From Crossaster papposus (taxonomy: Eukaryota > Echinodermata > Asteroidea > Velatida > Solasteridae): 64,000 nucleotides of DNA. This document shows, in pieces, positions 35,622 through 48,196 of the stretch. Made by a program: the position numbers and the translations under genes. Position 1 is the stretch's first letter. Each line of letters opens with the position of its first letter. Location: contig JBAIAA010000117.1 of NCBI GenBank assembly GCA_037893245.1, forward strand, positions 3,224,001-3,288,000, given 5' to 3'. The notes beneath the pieces are model-generated. The model saw nothing but the letters and a program-made list of their open reading frames with translations. It made no database searches and had not been told where the DNA came from.

Positions 35622-38600
35622 TGAGAGCAGTCACTTGGCTGAGCAGAATAGTGAGTGTTTCCTTTACAGTGTGACTGTGAGAGCAGTCACTGTGCTGAGC
35701 AGAATAGTGAGTGTTCCAATCACAGTATGGCTAAGAGCAGTCACTGTGCTGAGCAGAATAGTGAATGTTCCCACCACAGTGTGACTGAGAGCAGTCACTG
35801 TGCTGAGCAGAATAGTGAGTGTTCACATCACAGTGTGACTGCGAGAGCATTCACTGTGCAGAGCAGAATAGTGAGTGTTCGCATCACAGTGTAACTGAGA
35901 GCTGTCACTGTGCTAAGCAGAATAGTGAGTGTTCCCATCACAGTGTGACTGTGAAAGCAGTCACTATGCTGATCAGAATAGTAAGTGTTTCCATCACAGT
36001 GTGACTGAGAGCTGTCATTGTGCTGAGAAGAATAGTGGGTGTTCCCATCACAGTGTTACTGAGAGCAGTCACTGTGCTAAACAGAATAGTGAGTGTTCAC
36101 ATCACAGTGTAACTGAGAGCTGTCAATGTGCTGAGCAGAATAGTGAGTGTTCCCATCACAGTGTGACTGTGAGAGCAGTCACTGTGCTGAGCAGAATAGT
36201 AAGTGTTTCCATCACAGTGTGACTGAGAGCTGTCATTGTGCTGAGCAGAATAATGGGTGTTCCCATCACAGTGTGACTTAGAGCTCTCACTTTGCTGAGC
36301 AGAATAGTGAGTGTTCCCATTACAGTGTTACCGAGAGCAGTCACTCTGCTTAGTAGAATAGTAAGTGTTTCCATCACAGTGTGACTGAGAGCTGTCATTG
36401 TGCTGAGCAAAATAATGGGTGTTCCTATCCCAGTGTGACTTAGAGCTCTCACTTTGCTGAGCAGAATAGTGAGTGTTCCCATTACAGTGTTACCGAGAGC
36501 AGTCACTGTGCTGAGCAGAATAGTGAGTGTTCCCATCACAGTGTGACTGTGAGAGCATTCACTGTGCTGAGCAGAATAGTGAGTGTTGCCGTCACAGTGT
36601 GACTGAGAGCTATCACTGTGCTGAGCAGAATGGTGAGTGTTCCCATCACAGTGTGAATGAGAGCAGTCACTGTGCTGAGCAAAATAGTGAGTGTTACCAT
36701 CACAGTGTGACTCAGAGCTGTCACTGTGCTAAGCAGAATAGTGAGTGTTCCGATCACAGTGTGACTATGAGAGCAGTCACTATGCTGAGCAGAATAGTAA
36801 GTGTTCCCATCACAGTGTTACTGAGAGCAGTCACTGTGCTAAGCAGAATAGTGAGTGTTCCGATCACAGTGTGACTGTGAGAGCAGTCACTATGCTGAGC
36901 AGAATAGTGAGTGTTCCCATCACAGTGTGACTGAGAGCTCTTATGTGCTGAGCAGAATAGTGAGTGTTCCCATCACAGTGTAACTGAGAGCAGTCACTAT
37001 GCTGAGCAGAATAGTGTGTGTTCCCATCACAGTGTGACTATGAGAGCATTCACTGTGCTGAGCAGAATAGTGAGTGTTCCCGTCACAGTGTGACTGAGAG
37101 CTCTTATGTGCTGAGCAGAATAGTGAGTGTTCCCATCACAGTGTGACTGAGAGCAGTCACTGTGCTGAGCAGAATAGTGAGTGTTCCCATCACAGTGTGA
37201 CTGCGAGAGCATTCACTGTACAGAACAGAATAGTGAGTGTTCACATCACAGTGTAACTGAGAGCTGTCAATGTGCTGAGCAGAATAGTGAGTGTTCCCAT
37301 CACAGTGTGACTGTGAGAGCAGTCACTGTGCTGAGCAGAATAGTAAGTGTTTCCATCACAGTGTGACTGAGAGCTGTCATTGTGCTGAGCAGAATAATGG
37401 GTGTTCCCATCACAGTGTGACTGTGAGAGCAGTCACTGTGCTGAGCAGAATAGTAAGTGTTTCCATCACAGTGTGACTGAGAGCTGTCATTGTGCTGAGC
37501 AGAATAATGGGTGTTCCCATCACAGTGTGACTTAGAGCTCTCACTTTGCTGAGCAGAATAGTGAGTGTTCCCATTACAGTGTTACCGAGAGCAGTCACTC
37601 TGCTTAGCAGAATAGTAAGTGTTTCCATCACAGTGTGACTGAGAGCTGTCATTGTGCTGAGCAAAATAATGGGTGTTCCCATCCCAGTGTGACTTAGAGC
37701 TCTCACTTTGCTGAGCAGAATAGTGAGTGTTCCCATTACAGTGTTACCGAGAGCAGTCACTGTGCTGAGCAGAATAGTGAGTGTTCCCATCACAGTGTGA
37801 CTGTGAGAGCATTCACTGTGCTGAGCAGAATAGTGAGTGTTGCCGTCACAGTGTGACTGAGAGCTATCACTGTGCTGAGCAGAATGGTGAGTGTTCCCAT
37901 CACAGTGTGAATGAGAGCAGTCACTGTGCTGAGCAAAATAGTGAGTGTTCCCATCACAGTGTGACTCAGAGCTGTCACTGTGCTAAGCAGAATAGTGAGT
38001 GTTCCGATCACAGTGTGACTGTGAGAGCAGTAACTATGCTGAGCAGAATAGTAAGTGTTTCCATCACAGTGTAACTGAGAGCTGTCATTGTGCTGAGCAG
38101 AATAGTGGGTGTTCCCATCACAGTGTTACTGAGAGCAGTCACTGTGCTGAGCAGAATAGTGAGTGTTCCCATCACAGTGTGACTGTGAGAGCATTCACTG
38201 TGCTGAGCAGAATAGTGAGTGTTGCCGTCACAGTGTGACTGAGAGCTATCACTGTGCTGAGCAGAATGGTGAGTGTTCCCGTCACAGTGTGACTGAGAGC
38301 AGTCACTTGGCTGAGCAGAATAGTGAGTGTTTCCTTTACAGTGTGACTGTGAGAGCAGTCACTGTGCTGAGCAGAATAGTGAGTGTTCCAATCACAGTAT
38401 GGCTAAGAGCAGTCACTGTGCTGAGCAGAATAGTGAATGTTCCCACCACAGTGTGACTGAGAGCAGTCACTGTGCTGAGCAGAATAGTGAGTGTTCACAT
38501 CACAGTGTGACTGCGAGAGCATTCACTGTGCAGAGCAGAATAGTGAGTGTTCGCATCACAGTGTAACTGAGAGCTGTCACTGTGCTAAGCAGAATAGTGA

Positions 38601-38751
38601 GTGTTCCCATCACAGTGTGACTGTGAAAGCAGTCACTATGCTGATCAGAATAGTAAGTGTTTCCATCACAGTGTGACTGAGAGCTGTCATTGTGCTGAGA
38701 AGAATAGTGGGTGTTCCCATCACAGTGTTACTGAGAGCAGTCACTGTGCTA
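33408..38751 (+). repeat. 2672-bp HOR tandem pair overlapping the 2944-bp pair
   Basis: Copies 33408-36079 and 36080-38751. The first copy lies inside the second 2944-bp copy, so this duplication happened later. The junction is visible as the chimeric unit GTGCTAAACAGAAT at 36074-36087, which joins a GCTAAGCAG unit to an ACAGAACAG unit. On the right, AAGCAG at 38751 departs from AAACAG at 36079. Confidence 0.87.
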
Positions 38752-39775
38752 AGCAGAATAGTGAGTGTTCCGATCACAGTGTGACTGTGAGAGCAGTCAC
38801 TATGCTGAGCAGAATAGTGAGTGTTCCCGTCACAGTGTGACTGAGAGCTCTTATGTGCTGAGCAGAATAGTGAGTGTTCCCATCACAGTGTGACTGAGAG
38901 CAGTCACTATGCTGAGCAGAATAGTGTGTGTTCCCATCACAGTGTGACTATGAGAGCATTCACTGTGCTGAGCAGAATAGTGAGTGTTCCCGTCACAGTG
39001 TGACTGAGAGCTCTTATGTGCTGAGCAGAATAGTGAGTGTTCCCATCACAGTGTGACTGAGAGCAGTCACTGTGCTGAGCAGAATAGTGAGTGTTCCCAT
39101 CACAGTGTGACTGTGAGAGCATTCACTGTACAGAACAGAATAGTGAGTGTTCACATCACAGTGTAACTGAGAGCTGTCAATGTGCTGAGCAGAATAGTGA
39201 GTGTTCCCATCACAGTGTGACTGTGAGAGCAGTCACTGTGCTGAGCAGAATAGTAAGTGTTTCCATCACAGTGTGACTGAGAGCTGTCATTGTGCTGAGC
39301 AGAATAATGGGTGTTCCCATCACAGTGTGACTTAGAGCTCTCACTTTGCTGAGCAGAATAGTGAGTGTTCCCATTACAGTGTTACCGAGAGCATTCACTC
39401 TGCTTAGCAGAATAGTAAGTGTTTCCATCACAGTGTGACTGAGAGCTGTCATTGTGCTGAGCAAAATAATGGGTGTTCCCATCCCAGTGTGACTTAGAGC
39501 TCTCACTTTGCTGAGCAGAATAGTGAGTGTTCCCATTACAGTGTTACCGAGAGCAGTCACTCTGCTTAGCAGAATAGTGAGTGTTTCCATCACAGTGTGA
39601 CTGAGAGCAGCCACTGTGCTGAGCAGAATAATTAGTGTTCCTATCACAGTGTGACTGTGAGAGCATTCACTGTGCTGAGCAGAACAGTAAGTGTTCCTAT
39701 CACAGTGTGACTGTGAGAGCATTCACTGTGCTGAGCAGAATAGTGAGTGTTCCCATCACAGTGTGACTGAGAGCA
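38752..39775 (+). repeat. Array segment matching 10.9-12.0 kb and 18.8 kb
   Basis: Units match 10344 onward at a shift of 27819 up to about 39640, then 18774 onward at a shift of 20917. A private GAACAGTAAG near 39682 replaces GAATAGTGAG. It includes the 162-bp trimer pair near 39280-39580 and units with GCCACTGTGC and AATAATTAG. No gene was seen. Confidence 0.78.
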
Positions 39776-41509
39776 GTCACTGTGCTGAACAGAATAGTGA
39801 GTGTTCACATCACAGTGTAACTGAGAGATGTCACTGTGCTGAGCAGAATAGTGAGTGTTCCCATCACAGTGTGACTGTGAGAGCAGTCACTGTGCTGAGC
39901 AGAATAGTAAGTGTTTCCATCACAGTGTGACTGAGAGCTGTCATTGTGCTGAGCAGAATAATGGGTGTTCCCATCACAGTGTGACTGTGAAAGCATTCAC
40001 TGTGCTGAGTAGAATAGTGAGTGTTCCTATCCCAGTATGACTGTGAGAGCATTCACTGTGCTGAGCAGAATAGTGAGTGTTCGATTCACAGTGTGACTTT
40101 GAGAGCATTCACTGTCCAGAACAGAATAGTGAGTGTGACTTTGAAAGCTGTCACTGTGCTGAGCAGAATAGGGAGTGTTCCCATCACAGTGTGACTGAGA
40201 GCAGTCACTGTGCTGAACAGAATAGTGAGTGTTCCCATCACAGTGTGACTTAGAGCAGTCACTGTGCTGAGCAGAATAGTGAATGTTCCCATCACAATGC
40301 GACTGTGAGAGCAGTCACTGTGCAGAGCAGAATAGTGAGTGTTCCAATCACAGTGTGACTGAGAGCTGTCACTGTGCTGAGCAGAATAGTGAGTGTTCAC
40401 ATCACTGTGTGACTGAGAGCAGTCACTGTGCTGAGCAGAATAGTGAGTGTTCCTATCCCAGTATGACTGTGAGAGCAGTCACTGTGCTGAACAGAATAGT
40501 GAGTGTTCCCATCACAGTGTGACTTAGAGCAGTCAATGTGCTGAGCAGAATAGTGAGTGTTCCTATCACAATGCGACTGTGAGAGCAGTCACTGTGCAGA
40601 GCAGAATAGTGAGTGTTCCCATCACAGCTGTGACTGAGAGATGTCACTGTGCTGAACAGAATAGTGAGTGTTCACATCACAGTGTAACTGAGAGATGTCA
40701 CTGTGCTGAGCAGAATAGTGATTGTTCCCATCACAGTGTGACTGTGAGAGCAGTCACTGTGCTGAGCAGAATAGTAAGTGTTTCCATCACAGTGTGACTG
40801 AGAGCTGTCATTGTGCTGAGCAGAATAATGGGTGTTCCCATCACAGTGTGACTGTGAGAGCATTCACTGTGCTGAGTAGAATAGTGAGTGTTCCTATCCC
40901 AGTATGACTGTGAGAGCATTCACTGTGCTGAGCAGAATAGTGAGTGTTCGATTCACAGTGTGACTTTGAGAGCATTCACTGTCCAGAACAGAATAGTGAG
41001 TGTGACTTTGAAAGCTGTCACTGTGCTGAGCAGAATAGGGAGTGTTCCCATCACAGTGTGACTGAGAGCAGTCACTGTGCTGAACAGAATAGTGAGTGTT
41101 CCCATCACAGTGTGACTTAGAGCAGTCACTGTGCTGAGCAGAATAGTGAGTGTTCCCATCACAATGCGACTGTGAGAGCAGTCACTGTGCAGAGCAGAAT
41201 AGTGAGTGTTCCAATCACAGTGTGACTGAGAGCTGTCACTGTGCTGAGCAGAATAGTGAGTGTTCACATCACTGTGTGACTGAGAGCAGTCACTGTGCTG
41301 AGCAGAATAGTGAGTGTTCCTATCCCAGTATGACTGTGAGAGCAGTCACTGTGCTGAACAGAATAGTGAGTGTTCCCATCACAGTGTGACTTAGAGCAGT
41401 CAATGTGCTGAGCAGAATAGTGAGTGTTCCTATCACAATGCGACTGTGAGAGCAGTCACTGTGCAGAGCAGAATAGTGAGTGTTCCCATCACAGCTGTGA
41501 CTAAGAGCT
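39776..41509 (+). repeat. 867-bp HOR tandem pair
   Basis: Copies 39776-40642 and 40643-41509. Each holds the 42-bp unit, a private AATAGGGAGTG (near 40169 and 41036), the CACAATGCGACTG units and the CACAGCTGTG palindrome (40623 and 41490). Differences include CATGAATGTTCCC-type changes near 40281 (GTGAATG) against 41148 (GTGAGTG). At 41510 the sequence GTCACTGTCCTG departs from GTCACTGTGCTG at 40643. Confidence 0.85.
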
Positions 41510-42058
41510 GTCACTGTCCTGAGCAGAATAGTGAGTGTTCACATCACTGTGTGACTGAGAGCAGTCACTGTGCTGAGCAGAATAGTGAGTGTTCCCATCA
41601 CAGTGTTACTGAGAGCAGTCACTGTGCTAAGCAGAATAGTGAGTGTTCCGATCACAGTGTGACTGTGAGAGCAGTCACTATGCTGAGCAGAATAGTGAGT
41701 GTTCCCGTCACAGTGTGACTGAGAGCTCTTATGTGCTGAGCAGAATAGTGAGTGTTCCCATCACAGTGTGACTGAGAGCAGTCACTATGCTTAGCAGAAT
41801 AGTGTGTGTTCCCATCACAGTGTGACTATGAGAGCATTCACTGCGCTGAGCAGAATAGTGAGTGTTCCCGTCACAGTGTGACTGAGAGCTCTTATGTGCT
41901 GAGCAGAATAGTGAGTGTTCCCATCACAGTGTGACTGAGAGCAGTCACTGTGCTGAGCAAAATAGTGAGTGTTCCCATCACAGTGTGACTGCGAGAGCAT
42001 TCACTGTGCAGAGCAGAATAGTGAGTGTTCACATCACTGTGTGACTGAGAGATGTCAC

Positions 42059-45000
42059 TGTGCTGAGCAGAATAGTGAGTGTTCCTATCCCAGTATGACT
42101 GTGAGAGCAGTCACTGTGCTGAACAGAATAGTGAGTGTTCCCATCACAGTGTGACTTAGAGCAGTCATTGTGCTGAGCAGAATAGTGAGTGTTCCTATTA
42201 CAATGCGACTGTGAGAGCAGTCACTGTGCAGAGCAGAATAGTGAGTGTTCCCATCACAGCTGTGACTAAGAGCTGTCACTGTCCTGAGCAGAATAGTGAG
42301 TGTTCACATCACTGTGTGACTGAGAACAGTCACTGTGCTGAGCAGAATAGTGAGTGTTCCCATCACAGTGTGACTGAGAGCAGTCACTGTGCTGAGCTGA
42401 ATAGTGAGTGTTCCAATCACAGTGTGACTGAGAGCTGTCTCTGTGCTGAACAGAATAGTGAGTGTTCCCATCACAGTGTGAATGAAAGCTGTCAATGTGC
42501 TGAGCAGAATAGTTAGTGTTCACATCACAGTGTGACCGAGAGCCCTCACTGTGCTGAGCAGCAGAGTGAGTGTTCCCATCATAGTGTGACTGAGAGCAGT
42601 CACTGTGCTGAGCAGAATAGTGAGTGTTCCCATCACAGTGTGACTGAGAGCTGTCTCTGTGCTGAACAGAATAGTGAGTGTTCCCATCACAGTGTGACTG
42701 AGAGCTGTCAATGGGCTGAGCAGAATAGTTAGTGTTCACATCACAGTGTGTCCGAGAGCCCTCACTGTGCTGAGCAGCAGAGTGAGTGTTCCCATCACAG
42801 TGTGACTGAGAGCTATCACTGTGCTGAGCAGAATGGTGAGTGCTCCCATCACAGTGTGACCGAGAGCCCTCACTGTGCTGAGCAGCAGAGTGAGTGTTCC
42901 CATCACAGTGTGACTGAGAGCTATCACTGTGCTGAGCAGAATGGTGAGTGTTCCCATCACAGTGTGACTGAGAGCAGTCACTTGGCTGAGCAGAATAGTG
43001 AGTGTTTCCTTTACAGTGTGACTGTGAGAGCAGTCACTGTGCTGAGCAGAATAGTGAGTGTTCCAATCACAGTATGGCTAAGAGCAGTCACTGTGCTGAG
43101 CAGAATAGTGAATGTTCCCGCCACAGTGTGACTGCGAGAGCATTCACTGTGCAGAGCAGAATAGTGAGTGTTCGCATCACAGTGTAACTGAGAGCTGTCA
43201 CTGTGCTAAGCAGAATAGTGAGTGTTCCCATCACAGTGTGACTGTGAGAGCAGTCACTATGCTGATCAGAATAGTAAGTGTTCCCATCACAGTGTTACTG
43301 AGAGCAGTCACTGTGCTAAGCAGAATAGTGAGTGTTCCGATCACAGTGTGACTGTGAGAGCAGTCACTATGCTGAGCAGAATAGTGAGTGTTCCCGTCAC
43401 AGTGTGACTGAGAGCTCTTATGTGCTGAGCAGAATAGTGAGTGTTCCCATCACAGTGTGACTGAGAGCAGTCACTATGCTGAGCAGAATAGTGTGTGTTC
43501 CCATCACAGTGTGACTATGAGAGCATTCACTGTGCTGAGCAGAATAGTGAGTGTTCCTGTCACAGTGTGACTGAGAGCAGTCACTGTGCTGAGCAAAATA
43601 GTGAGTGTTCCCATCACAGTGTGACTGCGAGAGCATTCACCGTGCAGAGCAGAATAGTGAGTGTTCACATCACTGTGTGACTGAGAGCAGTCACTGTGAT
43701 GAGCAGAATAGTGAGTGTTCCTATCCCAGTATGACTGTGAGAGCAGTCACTGTGCTGAACAGAATAGTGAGTGTTTTCATCACAGTGTGACTTAGAGCAG
43801 TCAATGTGCTGAGCAGAATAGTGAGTGTTCCTATCACAATGCGACTGTGAGAGCAGTCACTGTGCAGAGCAGAATAGTGAGTGTTCCCATCACAGCTGTG
43901 ACTAAGAGCTGTCACTGTCCTGAGCAGAATAGTGAGTGTTCACATCACTGTGTGACTGAGAGCAGTCACTGTGCTGAGCAGAATAGTGAGTGTTCCCATC
44001 ACAGTGTTACTGAGAGCAGTCACTGTGCTAAGCAGAATAGTGAGTGTTCCGATCACAGTGTGACTGTGAGAGCAGTCACTATGCTGAGCAGAATAGTGAG
44101 TGTTCCCGTCACAGTGTGACTGAGAGCTCTTATGTGCTGAGCAGAATAGTGAGTGTTCCCATCACAGTGTGACTGAGAGCAGTCACTATGCTGAGCAGAA
44201 TAGTGTGTGTTCCCATCACAGTGTGACTATGAGAGCATTCACTGTGCTGAGCAGAATAGTGAGTGTTCCCGTCACAGTGTGACTGAGAGCTCTTATGTGC
44301 TGAGCAGAATAGTGAGTGTTCCTATCCCAGTATGACTGTGAGAGCAGTCACTGTGCTGAACAGAATAGTGAGTGTTCCCATCACAGTGTGACTTAGAGCA
44401 GTCATTGTGCTGAGCAGAATAGTGAGTGTTCCTATTACAATGCGACTGTGAGAGCAGTCACTGTGCAGAGCAGAATAGTGAGTGTTCCCATCACAGCTGT
44501 GACTAAGAGCTGTCACTGTCCTGAGCAGAATAGTGAGTGTTCACATCACTGTGTGACTGAGAACAGTCACTGTGCTGAGCAGAATAGTGAGTGTTCCCAT
44601 CACAGTGTGACTGAGAGCAGTCACTGTGCTGAGCTGAATAGTGAGTGTTCCAATCACAGTGTGACTGAGAGCTGTCTCTGTGCTGAACAGAATAGTGAGT
44701 GTTCCCATCACAGTGTGAATGAAAGCTGTCAATGTGCTGAGCAGAATAGTTAGTGTTCACATCACAGTGTGACCGAGAGCCCTCACTGTGCTGAGCAGCA
44801 GAGTGAGTGTTCCCATCATAGTGTGACTGAGAGCAGTCACTGTGCTGAGCAGAATGGTGAGTGTTCCCATCACAGTGTGACTGAGAGCAGTCACTTGGCT
44901 GAGCAGAATAGTGAGTGTTTCCTTTACAGTGTGACTGTGAGAGCAGTCACTGTGCTGAGCAGAATAGTGAGTGTTCCAATCACAGTATGGCTAAGAGCAG

Positions 45001-45723
45001 TCACTGTGCTGAGCAGAATAGTGAATGTTCCCGCCACAGTGTGACTGCGAGAGCATTCACTGTGCAGAGCAGAATAGTGAGTGTTCGCATCACAGTGTAA
45101 CTGAGAGCTGTCACTGTGCTAAGCAGAAAAGTGAGTGTTCCCATCACAGTGTGACTGTGAGAGCAGTCACTATGCTGATCAGAATAGTAAGTGTTCCCAT
45201 CACAGTGTTACTGAGAGCAGTCACTGTGCTAAGCAGAATAGTGAGTGTTCCGATCACAGTGTGACTGTGAGAGCAGTCACTATGCTGAGCAGAATAGTGA
45301 GTGTTCCCGTCACAGTTTGACTGAGAGCTCTTATGTGCTGAGCAGAATAGTGAGTGTTCCCATCACAGTGTGACTGAGAGCAGTCACTATGCTGAGCAGA
45401 ATAGTGTGTGTTCCCATCACAGTGTGACTATGAGAGCATTCACTGTGCTGAGCAGAATAGTGAGTGTTCCTGTCACAGTGTGACTGAGAGCAGTCACTGT
45501 GCTGAGCAAAATAGTGAGTGTTCCCATCACAGTGTGACTGCGAGAGCATTCACCGTGCAGAGCAGAATAGTGAGTGTTCACATCACTGTGTGACTGAGAG
45601 CAGTCACTGTGCTGAGCAGAATAGTGAGTGTTCCTATCCCAGTATGACTGTGAGAGCAGTCACTGTGCTGAACAGAATAGTGAGTGTTCCCATCACAGTG
45701 TGACTTAGAGCAGTCAATGTGCT
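42059..45723 (+). repeat. 2237-bp HOR with a second copy shortened by six units
   Basis: Copy 1 is 42059-44295; copy 2 begins at 44296 (A at 44295 against C at 42058). The shift is 2237 to about 44855 and 1913 from about 44858 to 45723. The 324-bp loss equals exactly six 54-bp units and falls where AATAGTGAG (42619) is replaced by AATGGTGAG (44855). Within copy 1, 42736-43971 is also a copy of 12204-13439 at a shift of 30532. The stretch 41510-42058 before it is made of the same unit types with no further period I could fix. Confidence 0.82.
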
Positions 45724-47656
45724 GAACAGAATAGTGAGTGTTCCCATCACAGTGTGACTTTGAGAGCATTCACTGTCCAGAGCAGAATAGTGAGTGTGAC
45801 TTTGAGAGCAGTCACTGTGCTGAGCAGAATAGTGAGTGTTCCCATCACAGTGTGACTGAGAGCAGTCACTGTGCTGAGCAGAATAGTGAGTGTTCCCATC
45901 ACAATGTGACTGAGAGCTGTCACTGTGCTGAGCAGAATAGTGAGTGTTCACATCACAGTGTGACTGAGAGCAATCACTGTGCTGAACAGAATAGTGAGTG
46001 TTCCCATCACAGTGTGACTGAAAGCTGTCAATGTGCTGAGCAGAATAGTTAGTGTTCACATCACAGTGTGACCGAGAGCTCTCACTGTGCTGAGCATCAG
46101 AGTGAGTGTTCCCATCACAGTGTGAATGAGAGCAGTCACTGTGCTGAGCAAAATAGTGAGTGTTCCCATCACAGTGTGACTCAGAGCTGTCACTGTGCTA
46201 AGCAGAATAGTGAGTGTTCCGATCACAGTGTGACTGTGAGAGCAGTAACTATGCTGAGCAGAATAGTAAGTGTTTCCATCACAGTGTAACTGAGAGCTGT
46301 CATTGTGCTGAGCAGAATAGTGGGTGTTCCCATCACAGTGTTACTAAGAGCAGTCACTGTGCTGAGCAGAATAGTGAGTGTTCCCATCACAGTGTGACTG
46401 TGAGAGCATTCACTGTGCTGAGCAGAATAGTGAGTGTTGCCGTCACAGTGTGACTGAGAGCTATCACTGTGCTGAGCAGAATGGTGAGTGTTCCCATCAC
46501 AGTGTTACTGAGAGCAGTCACTGTGCTGAGCAGAATAGTGAGTGTTCCCATCACAGTGTGACTGTGAGAGCATCCACTGTGCTGAGCAGAATAGTGAGTG
46601 TTCCCGTCACAGTGTGACTGAGAGCTCTCACTGTGCTGAGCAGAATAGTGAATGTTCCCATCACAGTGTGACTGAGAGCAGTCACTATGCTTAGCAGAAT
46701 AGTAAGTGTTTCCATCACAGTGTGACTGAGAGCTGTCATTGTGCTGAGCAGAATAATGGGTGTTCCCATCACAGTGTGACTTAGAGCTGTCATTGTACTG
46801 AGCAGAATAGTGGGTGTTCCCATCACAGTGTTACTGAGAGCAGTCACTGTGCTGAGCAGAATAGTGAGTGTTCCCATCACAGTGTGACTGTGAGAGCATT
46901 CACTGTGCTGAGCAGAATAATGAGTGTTCCCGTCACAGTGTGACTGAGAGCTCTCACTGTGCTGAGCAGAATAGTGAGTGTTCCCATCACAGTGTGACTG
47001 AGAGCAGTCACTATGCTTAGCAGAATAGTAAGTGTTTCCATCACAGTGTGACTGAGAGCTGTCATTGTGCTGAGCAGAATAATGGGTGTTCCCATCACAG
47101 TGTGACTTAGAGCTCTCAATTTGCTGAGCAGAATAGTGAGTGTTCCCATTACAGTGTTACCGAGAGCAGTCACTCTGCTTAGCAGAATAGTGAGTGTTTC
47201 CATCACAGTGCGACTGTGAGAGCAGTCACTGTGCAGAGCAGAATAGTGAGTGTTCCCATCACAGTGTGACTGCGAGAGCATTCACTTTGCTGAGCACAAG
47301 AGTGAGTGTTCCCATCACAGTGTGACTGTGAGAGCAGTCACTGTGCTGAGCAGAATAGTAAATGTTCCCGTCACAGTGTGACTGAGAGCAGCCACTGTGC
47401 TGAGCAGAATAGTGAGTGTTCCCATCACAGTGTGACTGCGAGAGCATTCACTGTGCAGAGCAGAATAGTGAGTGTTCACATCACAGTGTAACTGTGAGAG
47501 CAGTCACTGTGCTGAGCAGAATAGTGAGTGTTCACATCACAGTGTGACTGTGAGAGCAGTCACTGTGCTGAGCAGAATAGTAAGTGTTTCCATCACAGTG
47601 TAACTGAGAGCTGTCATTGTGCTGAGCAGAATAGTGGGTGTTCCCATCACAGTGTT

Positions 47657-48196
47657 ACTGAGAGCAGTCACTGTGCTGAGCAGAATAGTGAGTGTTCCCA
47701 TCACAGTGTGACTGTGAGAGCATTCACTGTGCTGAGCAGAATAGTGAGTGTTCCCGTCAGTGTGACTGATAGCTCTCACTGTGCTGAGCAGAATAGTGAG
47801 TGTTCCCATCACAGTGTGAAAGAGAGCAGTCACTTGGCTGAGCAGAATAGTGAGTGTTCCCATCACAGTGTGACTGAGAGCAGTCACTGTGCTGAGCAGA
47901 ATAGTGAATGTTCCCGCCACAGTGTGACTGAGAGCAGTCACTGTGCTGAGCAGAATAGTGAGTGTTCCCATCACAGTGTGACTGTGAGAGCATTCACTGT
48001 GCTGAGCAGAATAGTGAGTGTTCCCGTCAGTGTGACTGATAGCTCTCACTGTGCTGAGCAGAAAAGTGAGTGTTCCCATCACAGTGTGAAAGAGAGCAGT
48101 CACTTGGCTGAGCAGAATAGTGAGTGTTCCCATCACAGTGTGACTGAGAGCAGTCACTGTGCTGAGCAGAATAGTGAATGTTCCCGCCACAGTGTG
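47657..48196 (+). repeat. 270-bp (five-unit) tandem pair
   Basis: Copies 47657-47926 and 47927-48196; five units of 54 bp each. Each contains the compensated CCCGTCAGTGTG unit, then ACTGATAGCTCTCAC, GTGAAAGAGAGC with CACTTGGC, AGCAGTCACTGTGC with AGTGAATG, and CCCGCCAC. The second copy is marked by CAGAAAAGTG (near 48060) where the first has CAGAATAGTG. The pair recurs near 49619, 52167, 54129, 55570, 58560, 60905 and 63490, with the marker in the second copy each time. Confidence 0.88.
47708..47761 (+). repeat. 54-bp unit with compensating +2/-2 changes (CCCGTCAGTGTG type)
   Basis: This unit has the TG gain of the 56-bp type (GTGACTGTGAGAGCATTCAC) and also lacks CA near its end (CCCGTCAGTGTG instead of CCCGTCACAGTGTG), so its length is 54 bp again. 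It is followed by a unit starting GTGACTGATAGCTCTCAC. The type appears from 47.7 kb to the right edge and I did not see it to the left. Because the two changes cancel, the reading frame is not broken here, which explains why the longest open frames in the window lie to the right of 47.5 kb. Confidence 0.88.
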
